A stretch of 64,000 bases of DNA from Neobacillus vireti (GTDB lineage: Bacteria; Bacillota; Bacilli; Bacillales; Cytobacillaceae): assembly GCF_001026695.1 (NCBI RefSeq), contig NZ_LDNB01000002.1:280360-344359 (forward strand). The letters are read 5' to 3'. Positions 35,257-45,407 of the stretch are shown in pieces. The notes beneath the pieces were generated by a model, which worked only from the letters and a program-made list of their open reading frames with translations, was not told the origin of the DNA and did not search any database. A program made the position numbers and the translations under genes. How positions within the stretch are numbered: the stretch's first letter is position 1; the number at the start of each line of letters is the position of its first letter.

Positions 35257-35805
35257 ATGCCAGAACGTATGGTGGGTAAACAAGCACCACGATTTGAAAT
35301 GGATGCCGTTATGCCAAACAAAGAATTCAAAAAAGTTAGTCTTGAAGAAAACATGAAAAATGACAAATGGACAGTATTGTTCTTCTATCCGATGGACTTT
35401 ACATTTGTATGTCCAACTGAAATTACTGCGATGTCTGACCGTTTTGAAGAATTTGACGATTTAGATGCAGTTGTAATTGGTGCGTCAACTGATACGATCC
35501 ACACACATCTTGCTTGGATTAAAACGGACCGGAAAGAAAACGGACTTGGTGATTTAAACTACCCATTAGCAGCTGACACGAACCATGTTGTCGCACGCGA
35601 TTACGGTGTGCTGATTGAAGAAGAAGGTGTTGCACTGCGCGGCCTATTCATCATCAGCCCAGAAGGTGAAATGATGTATTCTGTTGTTAACCACAATAAT
35701 ATTGGCCGTGACGTTGATGAAACATTACGTGTGCTTCAAGCATTACAAACTGGCGGTCTTTGCCCTGCAAACTGGAAGCCTGGACAAGCAACATTAAACG
35801 TGTAA
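35257..35805 (+). CDS. ykuU: 2-Cys peroxiredoxin YkuU
   Basis: This 182-aa AhpC/Prx1-type peroxiredoxin reduces hydrogen peroxide and organic peroxides with thioredoxin-like donors. The peroxidatic C52 is in FYPMDFTFVCPTEI, and the resolving cysteine near residue 169 lies in GGLCPANW, so it is a typical 2-Cys enzyme. ATG 35257 follows GGAGGG; an upstream in-frame ATG at 35242 overlaps that site and is rejected. It pairs with ykuV downstream, a likely reductant. Confidence 0.95.
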   Translation: MPERMVGKQAPRFEMDAVMPNKEFKKVSLEENMKNDKWTVLFFYPMDFTFVCPTEITAMSDRFEEFDDLDAVVIGASTDTIHTHLAWIKTDRKENGLGDLNYPLAADTNHVVARDYGVLIEEEGVALRGLFIISPEGEMMYSVVNHNNIGRDVDETLRVLQALQTGGLCPANWKPGQATLNV

Positions 35806-35819
35806 TATCAACAAAGTGA

Positions 35820-35852
35820 TAGACCTAACCTTTTTAGCGTTAGGTCTTTTTT
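35820..35852 (+). terminator. Terminator between ykuU and ykuV
   Basis: AGACCTAAC and GTTAGGTCT form a 9-bp stem followed by T residues; it may attenuate rather than separate the two genes. Confidence 0.8.
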
Positions 35853-35869
35853 AAAGAGGGGGTTTTAGA

Positions 35870-36325
35870 ATGAAATTACGTGAACCAATGCCGGAGTTAA
35901 CCGGTGCAACGGAATGGCTGAACGGCGAAGTGACAAGAGAGGAGTTAATCGGCGACAAACCAACCCTAATTCATTTTTGGTCGATTAGCTGTCATTTATG
36001 TAAAGAGGCGATGCCGCAGGTCAATCAATTCCGTGATGATTTCAAAGATAAATTAAATGTTGTTGCCGTTCATATGCCGCGTTCTGAAAACGATTTGAAC
36101 ATGGAAGAAATTAAGCAATCAGCTGCTGAACACGGAATTAGTCAGCCGATTTTTGTCGATAGCGATCATAAATTAACGGAAGCCTTTGAAAATCAATACG
36201 TTCCTGCCTATTATGTGTTTGATCGTGAAGGCAAGCTCCGCCATTTCCAAGCTGGCGGAAGCGGGATGAAAATGCTTGAGAAACGGGTTAATCGAGTTCT
36301 AGATGAGATAGAAAAAACAGAATAA
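35870..36325 (+). CDS. ykuV: Thiol-disulfide oxidoreductase YkuV
   Basis: This 151-aa thioredoxin-fold protein has the redox pair C41-H-L-C44 in FWSISCHLCKEAMP and the cis-proline region VPAYYVFDREG. There is no signal peptide or lipobox, so it acts in the cytosol, as B. subtilis YkuV does. Its place behind the peroxiredoxin gene suggests that it recycles YkuU. ATG 35870 follows AGAGGGGG. Confidence 0.9.
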   Translation: MKLREPMPELTGATEWLNGEVTREELIGDKPTLIHFWSISCHLCKEAMPQVNQFRDDFKDKLNVVAVHMPRSENDLNMEEIKQSAAEHGISQPIFVDSDHKLTEAFENQYVPAYYVFDREGKLRHFQAGGSGMKMLEKRVNRVLDEIEKTE

Positions 36326-36342
36326 TCCTTAATAAAGAATCG

Positions 36343-36377
36343 ACTGCTCGTTGCTGCCCACGGGCAGTTTTTTTTTT
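36343..36377 (+). terminator. Terminator of ykuV
   Basis: ACTGCTC and GGGCAGT arms (one G-T) followed by ten T residues. Confidence 0.75.
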
Positions 36378-36481
36378 GATGGTGCGTTGTTTTACTGTAA
36401 CCTTGTATCCGTTTAATCGTCGGTATTAGTAAAGATAAGTAACAGAACGGCCTACTAAGAGAGAAAAAGGGGTGTCGTGAG

Positions 36482-37390
36482 TTGAAAAAACTTAAAAAAT
36501 GGGTACCAATTTATTTTTTTGCCTTGTTAGTTTTTTTGGCAGGGTGCAGTGCGAGTAGTGAAGATAAAAGCGGAACGATGAATGATGGGGCAATGGATTC
36601 AGCCAAGTCCAGTTCAAACGAGTATGACTCTATTTCAGCAGGGGATAAAGCCGCCGAAAATAAGGCAACAACGAATTATGAAAAAATAACAGTATCGAAT
36701 AAGATGGTGATCTATCAAGCAGATTTAGCTCTAAGGGTGAAGAAGTTTAATCAAACTTTGCAAAGTTTGGAGGAAAAGGCGCTAAAATATGGCGGTTATA
36801 TTGCTGAATCGAATGTCACAAAAGAAGGAAAAGATCAGGTTAGCGGCAGTATAAAAATTAGAATTCCACAAAAGCATTTCCAGGGCTTTTTGCACGAAGC
36901 AGAAGGGCAGGCTGCAGAGGTTCTTCAAAGGACCATTACAGGTCAAGATGTAACCGAGGAATATGTTGACCTTGAATCACGATTAAAGTCAAAGCGAGTC
37001 GTCGAGGAACGGCTCCTGACGTTTATGAAAGGTGCAGCTAAAACTGAGGATTTATTAAAAATTTCCGCAGATTTGGCAGCTGTTCAAGAAGAGATTGAAA
37101 CAATTGAAGGTAAAATGAAGTTTTTAGAGAATCAAACATCGCTTTCGACGGTCAATATTACCCTTTACGAAAATAAAGTTGTGGTCCCGAATATCGATAA
37201 AGATAAACTAAATACATGGGAAAAAACGAAAAAACAATTTATGAAAAGTACGAACATTTTATTGGCAGGACTTTCTGGCTTAGTCGTTTTTCTTCTCGGC
37301 AATCTGCCGATTTTATTAACATTGACCATTATTGGCTTCCTTAGCTTCCTTTTTTACAAAATAAGAAAAAACAAAAATAGACGGGAGTAA
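36482..37390 (+). CDS. DUF4349 lipoprotein
   Basis: This 302-aa protein has a lipoprotein signal (LLVFLAGC, lipid-modified C22), a low-complexity Ser/Asp/Lys linker, a DUF4349 domain (about residues 70-240, including KMVIYQADLALRVKKF, KYGGYIAESNV and DLESRLKSKRVVEERLL with a coiled coil), and a C-terminal membrane helix near residues 262-290. It is thus anchored at both ends on the outer face of the membrane. Function unknown. Translation begins at TTG 36482 after AAGGGGTG. Confidence 0.88.
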   Translation: MKKLKKWVPIYFFALLVFLAGCSASSEDKSGTMNDGAMDSAKSSSNEYDSISAGDKAAENKATTNYEKITVSNKMVIYQADLALRVKKFNQTLQSLEEKALKYGGYIAESNVTKEGKDQVSGSIKIRIPQKHFQGFLHEAEGQAAEVLQRTITGQDVTEEYVDLESRLKSKRVVEERLLTFMKGAAKTEDLLKISADLAAVQEEIETIEGKMKFLENQTSLSTVNITLYENKVVVPNIDKDKLNTWEKTKKQFMKSTNILLAGLSGLVVFLLGNLPILLTLTIIGFLSFLFYKIRKNKNRRE

Positions 37391-37477
37391 CTGATGGTAT
37401 CTCACTATATAAAAAATCGACAAAGGATGCTAAAATGATACCATATTAGATATTTTGTGTTCTTGGGGGAGTTATTT

Positions 37478-38137
37478 GTGAAAAAAAGTTTTGCAGTCAT
37501 TGGGCTTGGCCGATTTGGCGGGAGTATCTGCCGGACGCTGACCGATGAAGGAATGGAAGTTCTGGGAATAGATGTTGATGAAGAGCGAGTCAATGAATTT
37601 TCGATGATAGCTTCCCATGCTGTTGTAGGTGATACAACGGACGAAAATGTCTTAAAAAGTCTTGGGATTCGAAATTTTGACCATGTGATTGTTGCAATTG
37701 GTGACGATATTCAATCAAGTATCCTAACTACACTTATTCTCAAAGAATTAGGGGTGGGACGTGTTACTGCAAAGGCCCAAAATGATTATCATGAAAAAGT
37801 GCTTCGAAAAATTGGTGCGGACCATGTTGTCCACCCTGAACGAGATATGGGTAAACGAATTGCTCATAACATGGCATCAGGTAATGTTGTTGACTATTTA
37901 GAACTATCTGATGAACATAGTATCGTAGAAATAGTTGCAAACGGAAAACTTAGCGGTCATACCATTATGGGTATGGATATTCGTAAGAAATATGGATTAA
38001 ATATTGTTGCGATTAAAAGGGGAGAAGAAATCATTGTTTCCCCGCAAGCAAAAGAAACGATTTACGTCAATGATGTATTAATAGTAATCGGAAACGATAA
38101 CGATATTGCCCGATTCGAAAGAAAAGTTTTAGAATAA
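37478..38137 (+). CDS. ktrC: Potassium channel gating subunit KtrC (TrkA/RCK type)
   Basis: This 219-aa cytosolic protein has an N-terminal RCK/TrkA-N domain (FAVIGLGRFGGSICRTL, residues 4-20) and a C-terminal TrkA-C domain. It forms an octameric ring that opens a KtrD-type potassium channel in response to nucleotides; in B. subtilis KtrC is also a cyclic-di-AMP target. The start is GTG 37478 behind GGGGGAG rather than the upstream in-frame TTG at 37457. It follows the B. subtilis position before rnjA, but adeC, normally between them, is absent. Confidence 0.92.
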   Translation: MKKSFAVIGLGRFGGSICRTLTDEGMEVLGIDVDEERVNEFSMIASHAVVGDTTDENVLKSLGIRNFDHVIVAIGDDIQSSILTTLILKELGVGRVTAKAQNDYHEKVLRKIGADHVVHPERDMGKRIAHNMASGNVVDYLELSDEHSIVEIVANGKLSGHTIMGMDIRKKYGLNIVAIKRGEEIIVSPQAKETIYVNDVLIVIGNDNDIARFERKVLE

Positions 38138-38175
38138 GAAAAGCGGAAGCGCCTTGCGCTTCCGCTTTATTTTTT
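38137..38175. terminator. Bidirectional terminator between ktrC and rnjA
   Basis: AAAGCGGAAGCGC and GCGCTTCCGCTTT form a 13-bp perfect stem with a 3-base loop. Its first 16 bases, GAAAAGCGGAAGCGCC, are identical to the left end of the family B repeat at 8631. Confidence 0.92.
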
Positions 38176-39841
38176 ACACTTCCATAATGATTGGTAAAAT
38201 CATCGGTCTGCGTTTTGTTTTTTCGTACAGGAATGGTGCTAATGTATCGGTAATTTCATTTTTAATTTCAGACCATTGACTTGTCTTACGCTCCATCACC
38301 TTATTTAAGTGTTTTGTAATTAGGTTTTGAGCGTCATTGATTAAGTCGCCTGATTCCCTCATATAAACAAATCCGCGAGAAATAAGGTCTGGACCTGAAG
38401 CAATTTTAAATTCCTTCATATTGATACTGACAACAACAACGACTAAGCCCTCTTCTGAAAGAATTCTCCGGTCACGCAAGACAATATTTCCAATGTCACC
38501 TACACCGCTTCCATCGATATATACAGAACCGGATGGGATCTTTCCAGCCACTTGTGCCGTATCGTCTGAAAGTGCTAACACTTCACCATTATCCATAATA
38601 AAGCAATTTTCTTTTTCAACACCACAATCAACCGCAAGTTTAGCATGCATAATTTGCATTCGGTATTCACCGTGAATTGGCATAAAGAATTTCGGTTTAA
38701 TTAATCGGAGCATTAGTTTTTGTTCTTCTTGCCCGCCATGCCCGGAAGTATGGATATTACTTAACTTTCCGTGAATGACTTCTGCACCAGCACGATACAA
38801 TAAATTAATCGTTCTGCTGACACTTATTGTGTTCCCAGGAATTGGTGATGATGAAAATACAACCGTATCTCCAGGGATAATTTGAATTTGTCTATGTGTT
38901 CCGTTGGCAATTCTTGAAAGTGCCGCCATCGTTTCACCCTGGCTCCCCGTACAAAGAATAGTCACTTTATCGGCAGGCAGGCGATTAATTTGATTTGCTT
39001 CAATAAACGTTTCTTTTGGTGCGGTTATATACCCTAAGTCAAGTCCTATATTAATGGCAGCTTCCATACTTCGGCCAAAAACGGCTACTTTTCTTCCATT
39101 GTCAACTGCTGCCTCAACGACCTGCTGTAATCTGTGAATATTTGAAGCGAAAGTCGCAAAGATGATTCGTCCATCTACTTTACGGAAGATATCGTGAATA
39201 CTTTCTCCAACCCGGCGTTCTGACATTGTGAAGTCAGGAATCTCACTATTTGTGCTATCAGAAAGTAAACACAATACTCCTTCTTTACCGATCTCTGCCA
39301 TTTTTGTGATATTTGCTGGTTCACCTACAGGGGTAAAATCAAATTTAAAATCACCTGTATGGACGATTTGACCCGGAGGAGTTTTCACAACAATTCCATA
39401 TGAATCCGGAATGCTGTGGGTTGTTCGGAAAAACGTAACCGATGTTTTGCGGAATTTAATCACATCATCTTCTTTAATTTCAATCAATTTGGCATTACGT
39501 AATAATCCATGTTCTTCTAGTTTATTTTTAATTAATCCTAGGGCAAGCTTTCCGCCATAAATGGGAATATTGACTTCACGTAATAAATAGGGAATACCGC
39601 CAATGTGATCTTCATGTCCGTGGGTCACAAACAACCCTTTAATTTTGTCTTCATTTTTTACAAGATAGGTATAATCGGGTATTACATAATCAATACCTAA
39701 AAGTTCATCTTCCGGAAACTTTATACCGGCATCGATTAAAATTATTTCATCCTGGAACTGAACTGCATATGTGTTCTTGCCGATTTCACCTAAACCGCCA
39801 AGCGCAAAAACTGCAGTTTGATCATTTTTTACAAATTTCAT
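38174..39841 (-). CDS. rnjA: Ribonuclease J1
   Basis: RNase J1 is the essential 5'-3' exo- and endoribonuclease of Bacillus RNA decay. The 555-aa protein has the beta-CASP metallo-beta-lactamase motifs: [10 protein letters not shown] (about residues 73-82), [16 protein letters not shown] and [11 protein letters not shown], then the C-terminal domain ending in [12 protein letters not shown]. It is encoded downstream of rpoY with a gap of only 6 bp, the conserved Firmicute arrangement, and shares a terminator with ktrC. Confidence 0.97.
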   Translation of the reverse strand: MKFVKNDQTAVFALGGLGEIGKNTYAVQFQDEIILIDAGIKFPEDELLGIDYVIPDYTYLVKNEDKIKGLFVTHGHEDHIGGIPYLLREVNIPIYGGKLALGLIKNKLEEHGLLRNAKLIEIKEDDVIKFRKTSVTFFRTTHSIPDSYGIVVKTPPGQIVHTGDFKFDFTPVGEPANITKMAEIGKEGVLCLLSDSTNSEIPDFTMSERRVGESIHDIFRKVDGRIIFATFASNIHRLQQVVEAAVDNGRKVAVFGRSMEAAINIGLDLGYITAPKETFIEANQINRLPADKVTILCTGSQGETMAALSRIANGTHRQIQIIPGDTVVFSSSPIPGNTISVSRTINLLYRAGAEVIHGKLSNIHTSGHGGQEEQKLMLRLIKPKFFMPIHGEYRMQIMHAKLAVDCGVEKENCFIMDNGEVLALSDDTAQVAGKIPSGSVYIDGSGVGDIGNIVLRDRRILSEEGLVVVVVSINMKEFKIASGPDLISRGFVYMRESGDLINDAQNLITKHLNKVMERKTSQWSEIKNEITDTLAPFLYEKTKRRPMILPIIMEV

Positions 39842-39847
39842 AAATTA

Positions 39848-40057
39848 TCAATTCTCCAATACTTTATAATCTGCATTTTGTTTTTCATATTCTAAATATG
39901 CTCCTTTAACTTCTTGTACAAATTCAACATTAAAGCCGCGATCGGCAATTTTTGAGCGGACATCTCGTACCGATTCCCCTTCAATAAATAGAGATTTGGT
40001 GTTCTCTCTAACTGGAACTTCTTTAATGTTTTTTTGAAAATACACTTTAAATATCAT
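39848..40057 (-). CDS. rpoY: RNA polymerase epsilon subunit RpoY
   Basis: This 69-aa protein is the small epsilon subunit (formerly YkzG) that binds Firmicute RNA polymerase. MIFKVYFQKNIKEVPVREN and the conserved ESVRDVRSKIADRGFNVEF are visible. ATG 40057 has GGAGCG 8 bases upstream; the longer frame to 40123 runs into the promoter. It is co-transcribed with rnjA. Confidence 0.92.
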   Translation of the reverse strand: MIFKVYFQKNIKEVPVRENTKSLFIEGESVRDVRSKIADRGFNVEFVQEVKGAYLEYEKQNADYKVLEN

Positions 40058-40094
40058 GACAATTTCGCTCCTAACTTTGGTCATAACTTTTTCT

Positions 40095-40123
40095 ATTATA
40101 TAAAACATTTTCATCTTTTTCAT
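40095..40123 (-). promoter_or_regulatory. rpoY-rnjA promoter
   Basis: On the minus strand ATGAAA (40118-40123) and TATAAT (40095-40100) are separated by 17 bp, about 38 bp before the rpoY start. Confidence 0.6.
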
Positions 40124-40235
40124 TTATTTTCTACAAAAGTCTTGGACTTCATATGAAAAGTATGTAAAAAGTGTATCTGTTTTACAATTTAAATAACGAA
40201 GGAGCCCTTCTAATTTTTGAAGGGCCCTTAAAAAA

Positions 40236-40307
40236 TTAGGCAATGGATTTCTTTCGCAGTAAATCGTTCCACTGTTTTAAGAGCTTCTTCCTCAGCTTCT
40301 TTAACAT
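40236..40307 (-). CDS. Possible 23-aa basic peptide
   Basis: A 23-codon frame with a near-perfect ribosome site (AAGGAGATGAT) 10 bases before ATG encodes MLKKLRKKLLKQWNDLLRKK plus SIA, a strongly basic amphipathic helix. Upstream on the same strand are TTGCTT, 18 bp and TATAAA, a plausible promoter. Downstream is a hairpin (AAGGGCCCTTC/GAAGGGCTCCTT, about 40199-40230). The sequence resembles a membrane-active or nucleic-acid-binding peptide; I know no family for it. Short length makes coincidence possible. Confidence 0.4.
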   Translation of the reverse strand: MLKKLRKKLLKQWNDLLRKKSIA

Positions 40308-40462
40308 AGTGGATCATCTCCTTACTTCTTATTTTATACAATCCTTGTCCAATGTAAAGCAAGCAATAGCAGATATTTGAATTATTTTAAAAAAGACCGT
40401 TCTTTTTACTATTATTATATGGTGAATTAGCTGATTATTTCATGGATAATCATGGAATAACG

Positions 40463-40492
40463 ATGACAATTATTAAAATTGACATTTATAAT
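40463..40492 (+). promoter_or_regulatory. Candidate ykrA promoter
   Basis: ATGACA (40463-40468), 18 bp, then TATAAT (40487-40492), about 70 bp before ykrA. A TTGACA also lies inside the spacer. Confidence 0.55.
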
Positions 40493-40563
40493 TCGAAGGG
40501 TTAGTCTTTTTGAAGAGAATTCGAAAGGGCAGCATTGGTTTGCGGAAAGGGAATTGATAAAGA

Positions 40564-41334
40564 ATGAAAAAAATAGTTTTTTTTGATATAGACGGCACCT
40601 TGCTGGATCATGAAAAGAGTCTTCCAGCAAGCACGAAAAAAGCAATTGAATTATTGAAGGAGAATGGCACCTTTATCGCCATTGCCACTGGCAGAGCCCC
40701 ATTTATGTTTGAAGGCTTGCGCGAAGAACTTGGAATTGACTCCTATGTAAGCTTTAATGGTCAATTTGTTGTCTTTGAAAATGAAGTGGTTTACGAAAAT
40801 CCTTTAAATGAAGTTGAACTAAAAAGGCTGCATCAGCGCGCTGAAACAAGTAAACATCCAATTGTTTTTATGAACGAGAAAACAATGAAGGCGAATGTAC
40901 GGCACCACTCTTTCATCGAACAAAGTTTAGGAAGCCTTAATTTTTCACATCCAGAGAAAGACTCTTCTTTCTATGTAAATCGAAATATTTATCAGTCCTT
41001 ACTCTTCTGTGAAGAAGGGGAAGAAGAAAAATATCTTGCTGACTTCCCGGAATTTAATTATATTAGGTGGCATTCTTATTCTGTTGATGTGCTGCCAAAA
41101 GGCGGCTCGAAAGCGGAAGGTATCAAAAAAATGATTGAACGTTTAGGTTTTGATTTAAAGGATGTTTATGCCTTTGGGGATGGTTTAAATGATTTAGAAA
41201 TGTTGAAGGCTGTTGGGACAGGTGTTTCAATGGGAAATGGTGTTCCGGAGGCTAAGAAGCTTGCTGATTTTGTCACAACTGATGTAGATAACGACGGCAT
41301 TTGGAATGGCTTAAAGGAATTACAACTCATATAA
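40564..41334 (+). CDS. ykrA: HAD-superfamily Cof-type phosphatase YkrA
   Basis: This 256-aa haloacid-dehalogenase-type phosphatase has all four motifs: the nucleophile D8-I-D10-G-T, AIATGRAP, the lysine of PKGGSKAEGI, and the metal site FGDGLNDLEMLK. The cap insertion is of the Cof (IIB) type, whose members dephosphorylate sugar phosphates or flavin precursors. The substrate is unknown. It is the counterpart of B. subtilis YkrA and lies before the convergent def gene. Confidence 0.88.
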   Translation: MKKIVFFDIDGTLLDHEKSLPASTKKAIELLKENGTFIAIATGRAPFMFEGLREELGIDSYVSFNGQFVVFENEVVYENPLNEVELKRLHQRAETSKHPIVFMNEKTMKANVRHHSFIEQSLGSLNFSHPEKDSSFYVNRNIYQSLLFCEEGEEEKYLADFPEFNYIRWHSYSVDVLPKGGSKAEGIKKMIERLGFDLKDVYAFGDGLNDLEMLKAVGTGVSMGNGVPEAKKLADFVTTDVDNDGIWNGLKELQLI

Positions 41335-41366
41335 AGAAACACCGGCCAAATGGCCGGTGTTTTCTT
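41335..41366. terminator. Bidirectional terminator
   Basis: AAACACCGGCC and GGCCGGTGTTT form an 11-bp stem with a 4-base loop between ykrA and def. Confidence 0.9.
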
Positions 41367-41920
41367 TACCTCTCAATCGGTATTGCCCCTTCTACTTGTT
41401 TAAAAGGGTTTTGTTTGTCAATATAATCATAAAACATGATACCGTTTAAATGATCAATTTCATGTTGAAAGCAGATAGCAGGCAATCCTTTTAAGCGAAG
41501 CTTAATTTCTTTGCCCTCAAGGTTAACTCCCTTGACCGTAATTCTAGCGTGTCTTTGAACGTAACCTGGAATCGGTTCATCAACCGAAAGGCAGCCCTCA
41601 CCGGATTGTAAATAGGACTTTTCAACAGAATGGCTGATGATTCTAGGGTTAAATAAAGCATAGCTATAAAGTTCTTCTTTATCATCTGTAAGATGTACGG
41701 CAATCATCCGTTTGGAAACATTAATTTGTGGTGCTGCAAGACCGATTCCTGGACGCAATCCATATTTGGCAGAGATTTCGCTGTTTTGGCTATTGATTAC
41801 GTATTCTAAAAGGCTTGATAGTATTTGTTTATCCACATCTGATGGCGGCATAGCGACTTCTGCAGCCACTTTTCTAAGTGTGGGATGGCCATCTCTAATG
41901 ATATCCTCCATCGTTATCAT
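41366..41920 (-). CDS. defB: Peptide deformylase
   Basis: Peptide deformylase removes the formyl group from nascent proteins. The 184-aa protein has the three conserved motifs: GIGLAAPQ, EGCLSV with the metal-ligand cysteine, and QHEIDHLNG with the HExxH-type site. Insertions and length match the Gram-positive type 2 enzyme, B. subtilis DefB (YkrB), found at the same position. Monocistronic. Confidence 0.95.
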   Translation of the reverse strand: MITMEDIIRDGHPTLRKVAAEVAMPPSDVDKQILSSLLEYVINSQNSEISAKYGLRPGIGLAAPQINVSKRMIAVHLTDDKEELYSYALFNPRIISHSVEKSYLQSGEGCLSVDEPIPGYVQRHARITVKGVNLEGKEIKLRLKGLPAICFQHEIDHLNGIMFYDYIDKQNPFKQVEGAIPIER

Positions 41921-42095
41921 AAACCTTCACTCCTGTGTTCAAAAAAGTTATTAGCAACCATTAGTCTATCAAACAATGGATTAAATGTTAATAATGAAAT
42001 AATGATTACTTCCATATTTTGCTCGTTTTTGCCTAGAGGATATTGTCAAATAAACCAAGTATCGATATAGTTGGTATTAGTTAGGGGGTTGCGAA

Positions 42096-42758
42096 TTGTC
42101 TTATAAGAAAAAAGGCCGCTATTTAATTTTTATGCTAGCTATTTGTTTAATTTTATCAGGTTGTGTTAATAAAAAGACACCAGTTGAAAAGATGTATAAT
42201 GTTTTAGAGAAGGTTGTTTCCAAAGAAGAGGTATTTGAAGAACAGCAAGATCCGCTTGTAAAATTGGAAAAGGAAGAAAAAGAAAAATATGACCAGATTA
42301 TCGGGCTTGGCATGAAAGAGTATGACCAGATAATCAAGCTATCCGACGAAGCAATTGCTTTGACTGATAAAAGAAAAGAACATATGGACAAAGAAACAGA
42401 GAGCCTAAAGAAATCTGAGCAGGAATTTAGGAAAGTTGCTGACATTAAGGATGAACTAGATAATGCAGAACTTAAGAAATTGATAAATGAATTAAATGAA
42501 ATCATGACGCAAAGATATCGAGCGCATGAAGAGTTGTACAAGGAATATTCAGAATCCTTAAAAAGCGATAAAGATTTATACGAGATGTTTAAGAATAAAA
42601 ACCTAGCCCGCGAAGACCTTGAGGCACAAGTTTCAAAACTAAATGAGACGTATAAAAAGGTTCTTGAGGCTAATGAAAATTTTAATAAGCTTACTGAACA
42701 ATACAATGATAAGAAATTGTTATTTTATAAGAAAGCAGGACTAAAATTGAATAAATAA
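42096..42758 (+). CDS. ykyA: YkyA-family cell-wall-binding lipoprotein
   Basis: This 220-aa protein has a lipoprotein signal (FMLAICLILSGC), then an almost entirely helical, highly charged mature part (EKEEKEKYDQIIGLGMKEYD, LKKLINELNEIMTQRYRAHE) expected to form an extended coiled-coil bundle. It is the YkyA family found just before pdhA in Bacillus. Start TTG 42096 follows AGGGGGTTG. Function unknown; Pfam describes the family as putative cell-wall binding. Confidence 0.85.
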   Translation: MSYKKKGRYLIFMLAICLILSGCVNKKTPVEKMYNVLEKVVSKEEVFEEQQDPLVKLEKEEKEKYDQIIGLGMKEYDQIIKLSDEAIALTDKRKEHMDKETESLKKSEQEFRKVADIKDELDNAELKKLINELNEIMTQRYRAHEELYKEYSESLKSDKDLYEMFKNKNLAREDLEAQVSKLNETYKKVLEANENFNKLTEQYNDKKLLFYKKAGLKLNK

Positions 42759-42771
42759 TGATCGCATTATA

Positions 42772-42799
42772 GAAATCGGCTGAAAACAGCCGATTTTTA
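42772..42799 (+). terminator. Terminator of ykyA
   Basis: AAATCGGCTG and CAGCCGATTT form a 10-bp stem with a 4-base loop followed by T residues. Confidence 0.85.
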
Positions 42800-44309
<1,510 letters not shown>

Positions 44310-44312
44310 GCC

Positions 44313-45290
44313 ATGGCTCAAATGACAATGATTCAAGCAATTACTGATGCAATGCGGACGGAATTACGTAATGATCCGAATGTATTGGTTTTCGGTGAAG
44401 ACGTAGGCGTAAACGGCGGTGTATTCCGTGCGACAGAAGGATTGCAAAAAGAATTTGGCGAAGATCGTGTATTTGACACACCACTTGCTGAATCAGGTAT
44501 CGGCGGTTTAGCGGTCGGTCTTAGTTTGCAAGGCTTCCGTCCAGTACCGGAAATTCAATTCTTCGGCTTTGTTTTTGAAGTAATTGACTCAATTTCTGGT
44601 CAGGCATCTCGTCTCCGCTATCGTACAGGCGGAAAATATAATGCTCCGGTTACTTTCCGTTCGCCTTTTGGCGGCGGCGTCCATACTCCAGATATGCACG
44701 CTGACAGCTTAGAAGGTCTTATGGCGCAAACACCTGGAGTAAAAGTTGTGATTCCATCAACACCATATGATGCAAAAGGACTTCTCATTTCATCGATCCG
44801 TGATAATGATCCGGTCATTTTCCTTGAGCATATGAAGTTATACCGTTCTTTCCGCCAGGAAGTTCCTGAAGAGGAATATACGATTCCACTTGGAAAAGCG
44901 GATGTGAAACGAGAAGGAACAGATGTATCAATCATTACTTATGGTGCAATGGTTCACGAATCATTAAAGGCTGCTGAAGAGCTAGAAAAAGAAGGATTTT
45001 CTGCTGAAGTTATTGACTTACGTACAGTAAGCCCGATTGATATTGAAACGATTATTGCCTCTGTTGAAAAAACTGGACGTGCTATCGTTGTTCAAGAGGC
45101 TCAAAAACAGGCTGGGATTGCTGCAAATGTAGTTGCTGAAATTAACGATCGAGCAATTTTAAGCTTGGAGGCTCCTGTATTACGAGTAACAGCCCCTGAT
45201 ACTGTATTTGCGTTCCCGCAAGCTGAGTCTGTCTGGCTCCCTAATTATAAAGATGTGATCGAAACGGCTAAAAAGGTATTAACATTCTAA
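44313..45290 (+). CDS. pdhB: Pyruvate dehydrogenase E1 beta subunit
   Basis: The 325-aa beta subunit completes the E1 heterotetramer and contacts E2. Family features include [38 protein letters not shown] and the C-terminal transketolase-type domain with [15 protein letters not shown]. It follows pdhA after 3 bp, with the ribosome site (AAGGAG) inside the end of pdhA, so the two subunits are translated together. Confidence 0.97.
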   Translation: MAQMTMIQAITDAMRTELRNDPNVLVFGEDVGVNGGVFRATEGLQKEFGEDRVFDTPLAESGIGGLAVGLSLQGFRPVPEIQFFGFVFEVIDSISGQASRLRYRTGGKYNAPVTFRSPFGGGVHTPDMHADSLEGLMAQTPGVKVVIPSTPYDAKGLLISSIRDNDPVIFLEHMKLYRSFRQEVPEEEYTIPLGKADVKREGTDVSIITYGAMVHESLKAAEELEKEGFSAEVIDLRTVSPIDIETIIASVEKTGRAIVVQEAQKQAGIAANVVAEINDRAILSLEAPVLRVTAPDTVFAFPQAESVWLPNYKDVIETAKKVLTF

Positions 45291-45407
45291 AAAAGCGCGC
45301 TGCTCGGTAGTTAGCAGGGTAATAGATATCGGGGAAAGGCAGTTCTTTTCCCGTTTTCATCCTAGTAAAATTGGGTAAAATACATGAATAATAGGAGATG
45401 AATCCCA

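Noticed and set aside
40199-40230. Terminator after the 23-aa ORF
   Set aside because: The hairpin AAGGGCCCTTC/GAAGGGCTCCTT has its T run on the wrong side for a standard terminator of the minus-strand ORF, so it is only mentioned as a hairpin.
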